Shown here one piece after another: positions 60,901 through 64,000 of a DNA stretch of 64,000 bases. Every line of letters starts with the position of its first letter. Within the stretch, counting starts at the first letter, position 1. The translations under genes and the position numbers were made by a program. The notes below the pieces were generated by a model. It worked only from the letters and a program-made list of their open reading frames with translations. It was not told where the DNA came from and ran no database searches. Origin of the DNA: Nepenthes gracilis (Eukaryota; Streptophyta; Magnoliopsida; Caryophyllales; Nepenthaceae); assembly GCA_033239525.1 (NCBI GenBank), contig BSYO01000030.1, forward strand, positions 10,809,030 to 10,873,029. Direction: 5' to 3'.

Positions 60901-63900
60901 TTTAATAAAAAAAATAGTTTACTCATAATTGCAGGAGCAGAAGCCATGTTCGCTGATCTGGGTCATTTTTCTGTGCGGTCCATTCAGGTCTACACTAAAA
61001 TTCTTTACAAGAACACCACCGTGTAGTTGCATGGCTTCTGTCTCTTTTTTTTCACATATATTGGCTTGGCAGATTGCATTTAGCTGCATTGTGTTCCCAT
61101 GCCTTCTACTAGCTTACATGGGCCAATCGGCATATCTGATGAAACACCCCGATTCAGCAGACAGGATATTCTACGATTCTATACCAGGTGATTCTATACA
61201 AATAAAATAATGCCCAAAAATTTCTTATTAATTCTCTAAATTCAGTAAATAATGCTCATGATATATATTCTTGGAAGATAGACGGTTTTTTCTGGCCCGT
61301 CTTTGTGATTGCCACACTCGCTGCCATGATTGCCAGCCAAGCGATGATATCTGCTACTTTTTCATGCATCAAGCAATCCATGGCGCTCGGATGTTTCCCG
61401 AGATTGAAGATAGTTCACACTTCTAAGAGGCTAATGGGTCAAATCTACATCCCAGCCATCAATTGGTTTCTAATGATTATGTGCGTCTTGGTGGTTTGGA
61501 TCTTTCAAAGCACTACAGATATCGCCAATGCATATGGTGAAGTATCGTCTCCCTCTCCTCCCTTGCCGCCCCGCCTCCACCCCCACAAAAAAACACTGTT
61601 TAAGCATGGTTTCTAACATTGAACACAGACATAATACCAACACAACATGCTAATTTTCTAATGATGAGGACATGATACGGTGGGATATGTGATTTATAGT
61701 TTATTTATAGATATTGGAATATAATTAATGGATAATATTATTTTATACTAAATTAATAATAAAAATATATATTTCTTGTTTTGTCATCCCATATTAAAAT
61801 TTCACTAAAAGCAGCAATGTGCAAATTAGTGATGAGTTAATATAAATAGGTTGTGTTATAACATCTTCGTAAATGGCCTAATTTTTTCTAATTTGTATAT
61901 GGACATGTTTTAGAAGTTATAAAATTATCCAACATGTCTAAAATATATTAAAGTTTATTAGAGTTGACAAAATAAAATAAAATAGACACGTGTCAAACAT
62001 TGTACTTTAGTCCTGAGAGAATGTCGATGCTTCTTAGCTTTTCACTGTCTCTCTTTGAGAAAGAAACAGGAATTTATCTCCATTTGTGTATTCCTTTAAG
62101 ATCCACATGTTATATCTGTAACTGCTGCTGCTTGTTCATGGCCTTAATTAAATACCATTTCTATTTATCCAAAATGAAAAAGATAAGACATTTTCTTGAT
62201 TTTGTGCCTAAAATTAGGCTGACTTTGTGTTGTGTATTGATGTCAGACCCATTCCCGTTCGAGGTTTTGTTGGCTTTGGGAAAGGCACTAAAGCTATCCT
62301 ACACGGTTCTATTCTTAAAAAATTATCTTTCTTGTTTTATTATTCAAAATAATTCACTTGAAGGACTGTTATGTATGTGAGGCAATATAAAATTATACTG
62401 TAACATATCTCACATAAGAAAAAAAGAAAAAGAAGACAACTTAATTACTTTTGAATTATTAAATGACTCTAATTTTTTTTTAATTTATAATAAGAACCAT
62501 ATTTTTTCAAAAATTATAAAATAACTTAATATGTTCAAAATGTGTGATGGTCAGAAAGAAAAATATTAAAATAATCAAACACTAGTCAAAAAGTGTCAGT
62601 GAAGTGTTGTCTGACATGCTAGTTCAGGAGAAATGCCAGTACATCTTGGATTTTTGGTTTTAAACAATCATCCTATTTAGTGGACAAAATTTATTTGATG
62701 TCTTCCCCGCTTGTTGCAAACCTCACCATTTGCCTATCCACAGGATTTATATGCTAATAAATATTTTAATGGAGGAAACGTGATTAGATCATAGAATAAA
62801 TATCGGTAGATATATTATCGTTATCGCCCACCCTTCTAGTACTTTTCCATACCATATTGGTCGATATTTTTTCCTAAGTTTCTATTCACTGAAAAATGTG
62901 CTCCTATATGTATCTCCAATACGGACGATATTAGTGCAATTGTGACCGATAATGATACTAATATTGTAACACTGCTGTGTTTCACTGCAGGCATTGCTGA
63001 AGTAGGCGTCATGATGGTTAGCACTGCTTTGGTCACATTGGTGATGCTTTTAATCTGGCAAACCAACTTGTTTCTAGCTCTTGTCTTCCCCCTTGTATTT
63101 GGTTCAGTTGAGCTCACCTACTTATCGGCAGTCTTAACGAAAATAAAAGAGGGCGGCTGGCTTCCTCTCGCCTTCGCCTCGTGCTTCCTATGCATCATGT
63201 TCACATGGAATTACGGCAGCGTCTTGAAGTATCGAAGCGAGGTGAGGGACAAGATCTCCATGGATGTCATGCTCGGTCTTGGTCCCTGCCTTGGGACTGT
63301 AAGAGTCCCTGGGGTCGGATTACTCTACAACGAGCTAGTTCAGGGCATCCCTTCAATTTTAGGACAGTTCCTCCTAAGCCTCCCAGCTATCCACTCGACT
63401 ATAGTGTTTGTTTGCATCAAGTATGTTCCTGTTCCCGTCGTCCCTCAGGAAGAAAGGTTCTTGTTCCGAAGAATTTGCCCTAAAGAGTACCGTATGTTCC
63501 GTTGCATTGCCCGTTATGGATACAAAGATGTCCGGAAGGAAGATCATCATGCATTTGAGCAGCTTTTGTTGGAAAGTCTTAAAAAGTTCTTGAGAAAGGA
63601 GGCTCAAGATCTTGCCTTGGAGTCCAACTTGACCGAATTGGACAGCAATGGTGTCTCAGCGACGTCGAAAGACTGGGTGCCTGGAAATGATGCAGCAAGT
63701 GATCTTCGGACTCCGTTGATGAATGACCAGAGATTGAGAGAAGTGGGAACTTCTACCACGGGAGAAGCGAGTGTGTCTTTGCCCTCGTGTGTGATATTGG
63801 CCGATGAAGATCCCCGATTGGAATACGAGCTGTCAGCTCTTCGGGAGGCCGTGGATTCAGGATTTACCTATTTGCTTGCGGATGGAGATGTGAGGGCGAA

Positions 63901-64000
63901 GAAAGAATCATGGTTCATTAAGAAGCTTGTTATAAACTACTTTTACTCATTTTTGAGGAGGAATTGCCGAGCCGGTGCTGCAACACTTAGAGTTCCTCAC
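39690..64000 (+). CDS. POT12: KUP/HAK/KT potassium transporter, POT12/KUP12 type (3' end outside window)
   Basis: Nine exons join in frame: 39690-39938, 48839-49067, 49168-49416, 52753-52803, 54272-54532, 60935-60987, 61073-61187, 61282-61536 and 62991-64000. All introns are GT-AG and 824 codons are open. The N-tail has [20 protein letters not shown] (53-72). The signature [13 protein letters not shown] is at 99-111. [66 protein letters not shown] and WNYGSVLKY follow in family order, then the long cytosolic tail with [28 protein letters not shown] proteins move K+ across plasma or internal membranes, usually with H+. Arabidopsis POT12 is 827 residues; about a dozen residues are missing at the window edge. 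The gene is stretched to 24 kb by transposons and plastid DNA in its introns, yet no exon is damaged. The clade assignment rests on the N-tail and the C-terminal tail. Confidence 0.95.
40569..41300 (+). repeat. 5' LTR of the copia element
   Basis: Pairs with 45544-46286. Both start near TATTGGGT, a mutated TGTTGGGT, and end near GAATTCCAGCA / GAATCCCAATA. Divergence is high, so the insertion is old. The ends are approximate. Confidence 0.72.
41408..41880 (+). repeat. Three tandem copies of a 162-bp gag segment
   Basis: Copies start at about 41408, 41570 and 41733 with ATTCTTT-GC--GAA-GAGTGAGAAATTTTT. They run through GAGAAGAA-CTGT-AAAGCACCGAGAAA, GACAAATAGGAAAAATTA and GAAGCAAGATAT-AGGGACTTGTC. 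Only the last copy runs on into the conserved gag. The ORFs on the minus strand are shadows of the repeat. Confidence 0.85.
41996..44534. mobile_element. Solo LTR (2.5 kb, Ty3/gypsy-like) nested in the copia gag, TSD GAAGC
   Basis: Starts TGTCATGAACCCGAACC and ends CCGAGATATTACA. It is flanked by a perfect GAAGC duplication (41991-41995 and 44535-44539). Without the insert and one GAAGC, the copia gag frame reads through, so the boundaries are exact. TGTCACG-CCCGAA and GGGTGTGACA motifs are typical of plant gypsy LTRs. A GC-rich tract at 43650-44260 gives long ORFs on both strands, but none matches a protein family. Confidence 0.88.
45544..46286 (+). repeat. 3' LTR of the copia element
   Basis: Partner of 40569-41300; see that entry for shared blocks. 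Confidence 0.72.
46287..46899. other. Intron 1 sequence without a defined element
   Basis: Nothing recognisable. The stretch at 46670-46850 has the look of the 3' part of an old retroelement, but I could not find ends. Confidence 0.4.
46900..47377. mobile_element. MITE-like repeat family, copy 1 (intron 1)
   Basis: Shares its whole layout with 52951-53758 and 61601-62036: GACACCGAC near the left end, GAGGACAT/GGACATAACA, TAACTAAAATT-AT-ATTT, AAGCAACATGCAAGTTAGTAGTGA, ATAAATGAGTTG, and TTGACACGTGT then GTTGGTGCTTCTTA at the right end. The right end reversed (TAAGAAGCACCAACAC) resembles the left end AGAAGCATGAACACCGAC seen in copy 2, so the ends are inverted repeats. Confidence 0.6.
47378..48838. 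other. 3' part of intron 1
   Basis: No defined element. The ORF at 47602-47835 has no family features. Confidence 0.5.
48839..49067 (+). CDS. POT12: Potassium transporter exon 2
   Basis: Begins after CATATCAG with [16 protein letters not shown]. It carries the first membrane segment with the family signature, the second one, and KANDNGEG. It ends GAAG|GTATGG after one base of a Gly codon. Confidence 0.93.
49168..49416 (+). CDS. POT12: Potassium transporter exon 3
   Basis: Begins after TTTTGTTGCAG and reads [20 protein letters not shown], the cytosolic loop [13 protein letters not shown], then [20 protein letters not shown]. It ends TGTCAG|GTTTGT. Confidence 0.93.
50219..50520. repeat. TATCGATA-rich dispersed repeat, copy in intron 3
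   Basis: Words such as ATCAGTATTGGGCATATC, TTGGTCATATTGGCCAATGT, ATATCATGATA and AATATCGGTATT recur, as in copies at 52440-52610, 53900-54160, 60640-60850 and 62780-62970. The shared order is a GAATA-TT-TGAAAAATTTTTTCT-AGAATCGTAAGTTGATA segment and then a palindromic TATCGATA part. Confidence 0.6.
50848..50957 (+). pseudogene. ndhG: Plastid ndhG fragment, 5' part
   Basis: Reads [20 protein letters not shown] and on to FFINPF, the N-terminus of plastid NADH dehydrogenase subunit 6, then runs into a T tract where the solo LTR inserted. Confidence 0.82.
50958..51428. mobile_element. Solo LTR inside ndhG fragment, TSD TTTTT
   Basis: Starts TGATGCGGACATC and ends CTCCCTATATCA. It lies between TTTTT at 50953-50957 and TTTTT at 51429-51433. 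Its interior (GATTTGATTTTATT runs, TTATTTGATTATGATTTTATTT, a CTATATAA box, CT-rich end) is the same layout as the LTRs of the gypsy element at 54750-59564, so it is a diverged member of that family. Confidence 0.85.
51429..51600 (+). pseudogene. ndhG: Plastid ndhG fragment, 3' part
   Basis: Continues ndhG directly after the solo [23 protein letters not shown], then [20 protein letters not shown] and HKDF. The gene's last third is absent. Confidence 0.85.
51794..52105 (-). pseudogene. rpl20: Plastid rpl20 fragment
   Basis: The minus-strand frame gives [11 protein letters not shown], a stop, [20 protein letters not shown], then [15 protein letters not shown] and [13 protein letters not shown], the last two-thirds of plastid ribosomal protein L20, ending at a stop at 51794-51796. 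It has at least two internal stops (after LAH, and after IYYDY). Confidence 0.82.
52106..52299 (-). pseudogene. ndhI: Plastid ndhI fragment fused to rpl20
   Basis: The minus strand reads [11 protein letters not shown] with the true start codon changed to [15 protein letters not shown], then in a shifted frame [13 protein letters not shown] and [13 protein letters not shown]. This is the N-terminal third of plastid NDH subunit I, cut just before its first iron-sulfur cysteine cluster and joined directly to rpl20. Confidence 0.82.
52440..52610. repeat. TATCGATA-rich dispersed repeat, second copy in intron 3
   Basis: Contains TATCAGTATTGGTATTAGTATTG, GAAAATCGTAAATTGATAAAG and CCGATATATTGTA, in the order seen at 50219-50520. 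Confidence 0.5.
52753..52803 (+). CDS. POT12: Potassium transporter micro-exon 4
   Basis: Only 51 bases: [17 protein letters not shown]. The donor must be ACAA|GTGGGT, because only that cut keeps phase and gives Asn at the junction as in POT12; the GTATTA three bases on would shift the frame. Confidence 0.88.
52951..53758. mobile_element. MITE-like repeat family, copy 2 (intron 4)
   Basis: Left end AGAAGCATGAACACCGACATG. The right part (53400-53758) matches copies in introns 1 and 8 (AGAAGCAATATATAGATTAGCAGTGA, ATAAATGAGTTG, TTGACACACGTGG). It is longer than the others because another inverted-repeat element sits inside it. Confidence 0.6.
53057..53381. mobile_element. Nested inverted-repeat element (MITE) in copy 2
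   Basis: The ends GGATGGGGTGTTTGTTT...ACATGTT (53058-53084) and the reverse complement of the right end, GGAAGAGGTGTTTGTTG...ACATGTT, match over about 27 bases with a few changes. The interior is G-rich on the left and AT-rich on the right. GGGGTGTTTG-type ends recall PIF/Harbinger-like MITEs, but no clear TSD is seen, so the superfamily is open. Confidence 0.65.
53900..54160. repeat. TATCGATA-rich dispersed repeat, copy in intron 4
   Basis: Contains GCCATATTGGTATTGGACTAT, GGTCGTATTGGTCGATATTTTG, ATATCATGATATGTC and ATATCGATATATGG. Confidence 0.6.
54272..54532 (+). CDS. POT12: Potassium transporter exon 5
   Basis: Begins after TTATTTGCAG. It contains [40 protein letters not shown] and [19 protein letters not shown]. 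It ends ACAG|GTATGT. Confidence 0.93.
54750..55135 (+). repeat. 5' LTR of the chromovirus
   Basis: 386 bp, ending CTACATCA, with CTATATAAGAAACCC as a likely TATA/start region. It lacks about 30 bp found in the 3' LTR after AGATTTGATTT. Confidence 0.88.
55138..55149 (+). other. Primer-binding site of the chromovirus
   Basis: TTGGCATCAGAG, one base from the initiator-Met tRNA type TTGGTATCAGAG, three bases inside the LTR. Confidence 0.75.
56653..57820 (+). pseudogene. Chromovirus gag remnant
   Basis: The opening frame has an Arg/His-rich stretch, then [20 protein letters not shown] and [13 protein letters not shown], the start of the gypsy gag core. After a TAG at 56983-56985 the core goes on ([15 protein letters not shown], then [17 protein letters not shown] and [19 protein letters not shown]). 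The zinc knuckle [14 protein letters not shown] (57539-57580) has its second Cys changed to Tyr. Stops at about 57056 and 57278 and a frame change break the ORF. Confidence 0.82.
57821..58330 (+). pseudogene. Chromovirus aspartic protease remnant
   Basis: Contains [13 protein letters not shown] with the Asp-Ser-Gly active site (about 57875-57915), then [27 protein letters not shown] and WLYDLDI, the usual retropepsin order. One stop lies at about 58004. Confidence 0.8.
58555..58960 (+). pseudogene. Integrase tail and chromodomain remnant
   Basis: In the 282-codon ORF (58368-59216), [20 protein letters not shown] is the integrase C-terminal tail. [20 protein letters not shown] followed by [15 protein letters not shown] is a chromodomain, the mark of chromoviruses, which use it to target chromatin. 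The frame runs on into the 3' LTR. Confidence 0.8.
59146..59564 (+). repeat. 3' LTR of the chromovirus
   Basis: 419 bp from TGATGCGGATATCCG to CTTCATCA, preceded by the purine-rich CCGGAGAGAA. It differs from the 5' LTR by scattered substitutions and one indel of about 30 bp, so the insertion is not very recent. Confidence 0.88.
59570..60639. other. Right part of intron 5
   Basis: No gene. The sequence on either side of the chromovirus (54640-54749 and 59570-59960), with GGAAACCC-CTC and AGGAAAACC joined across the TSD, looks like one older LTR-type repeat into which the chromovirus jumped. I could not define its ends. Confidence 0.4.
60640..60850. repeat. TATCGATA-rich dispersed repeat, copy in intron 5
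   Basis: Inverted relative to the intron 3 copy: TATCACGATACAGTCGATAAG, ATAATTTTCAGAAAATTTTTTTC and ATTCGATACCGATACC. Confidence 0.6.
60935..60987 (+). CDS. POT12: Potassium transporter micro-exon 6
   Basis: 53 bases encoding [18 protein letters not shown], flanked by AATTGCAG and GTCTAC. It lies 6.4 kb from exon 5 because a gypsy element occupies the intron. Confidence 0.92.
61073..61187 (+). CDS. POT12: Potassium transporter exon 7
   Basis: [20 protein letters not shown] and on to FYDSIP, flanked by TTGGCAG and GTGATT. Confidence 0.92.
61282..61536 (+). CDS. POT12: Potassium transporter exon 8
   Basis: [20 protein letters not shown], the conserved [36 protein letters not shown] and NAY, then GTGAAG. 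The acceptor GAAGATAG is fixed by the frame. Confidence 0.92.
61601..62036. mobile_element. MITE-like repeat family, copy 3 (intron 8)
   Basis: Left end TAAGCATGG...GAACACAGACATAA, right end GACACGTGTCAAACATTG...ATGTCGATGCTTCTTA. The middle part AGCAGCAATGTGCAAATTAGTGATGAG and ATAAATAGGTTGTG matches copies 1 and 2. Confidence 0.6.
62780..62970. repeat. TATCGATA-rich dispersed repeat, copy in intron 8
   Basis: Contains AATATCGGTAGATATATTATCG, CCATATTGGTCGATATTTTTTCC, CTATATGTATCTCCAATACGG and CCGATAATGATACTAATATTG, close to the exon 9 acceptor. Confidence 0.55.
62991..64000 (+). CDS. POT12: Potassium transporter exon 9 (open at window end)
   Basis: After TTCACTGCAG it encodes [20 protein letters not shown], the last membrane segments, [19 protein letters not shown] and the cytosolic tail to RVPH. 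It is uninterrupted for 336 codons; no stop is reached at 64000. Confidence 0.95.

Overview
The window is nuclear DNA from a flowering plant. It has long AT-rich intergenic stretches, GT-AG introns, many LTR retrotransposons and solo LTRs, relics of plastid DNA, and two intact genes of plant-specific families. The species cannot be named from the sequence. It holds two apparently functional protein genes: a D6PK-type AGCVIII protein kinase on the minus strand (13325-15656, two coding exons, 497 aa) and a KUP/HAK/KT potassium transporter of the Arabidopsis POT12/KUP12 type on the plus strand (39690 to beyond 64000, nine exons, 824 codons in the window, about a dozen residues short of the usual C-terminus).

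Layout. 1-3413: an LTR retrotransposon, entered inside its 5' LTR, whose interior carries broken pieces of at least three host genes (UBP6-type deubiquitinase, ERD4/OSCA3-type channel, TRAIP-type RING ligase). 4112-5713: exon-like remnants of an unrecognised gene. 10081-11052: a solo LTR with a perfect target-site duplication (TSD). 13325-15656: the kinase. 16622-23917: a decayed Ty3/gypsy element of the Tat lineage on the minus strand. 24-39 kb: mostly AT-rich, featureless DNA with microsatellites, small tandem duplications and a LINE relic at 29.3-31 kb.

39690-64000 is the transporter gene. Its nine short exons add up to about 2.5 kb in 24.3 kb. Intron 1 holds a decayed Ty1/copia element, which is itself split by a 2.5-kb solo LTR. 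Intron 3 holds a mosaic of plastid DNA (ndhG, rpl20, ndhI), split by another solo LTR. Intron 4 holds a MITE-like element with a second inverted-repeat element nested in it. Intron 5 holds a gypsy chromovirus that has lost reverse transcriptase and most of integrase. Intron 8 holds another copy of the MITE-like family. A separate TATCGATA-rich dispersed repeat recurs in introns 3, 4, 5 and 8. All exon reading frames and splice sites stay intact, so the insertions seem tolerated.

The kinase and the transporter are independent genes and show no sign of joint function. The most unusual object is the retrotransposon at the left edge, because it appears to have taken up sequence from several unlinked host genes.
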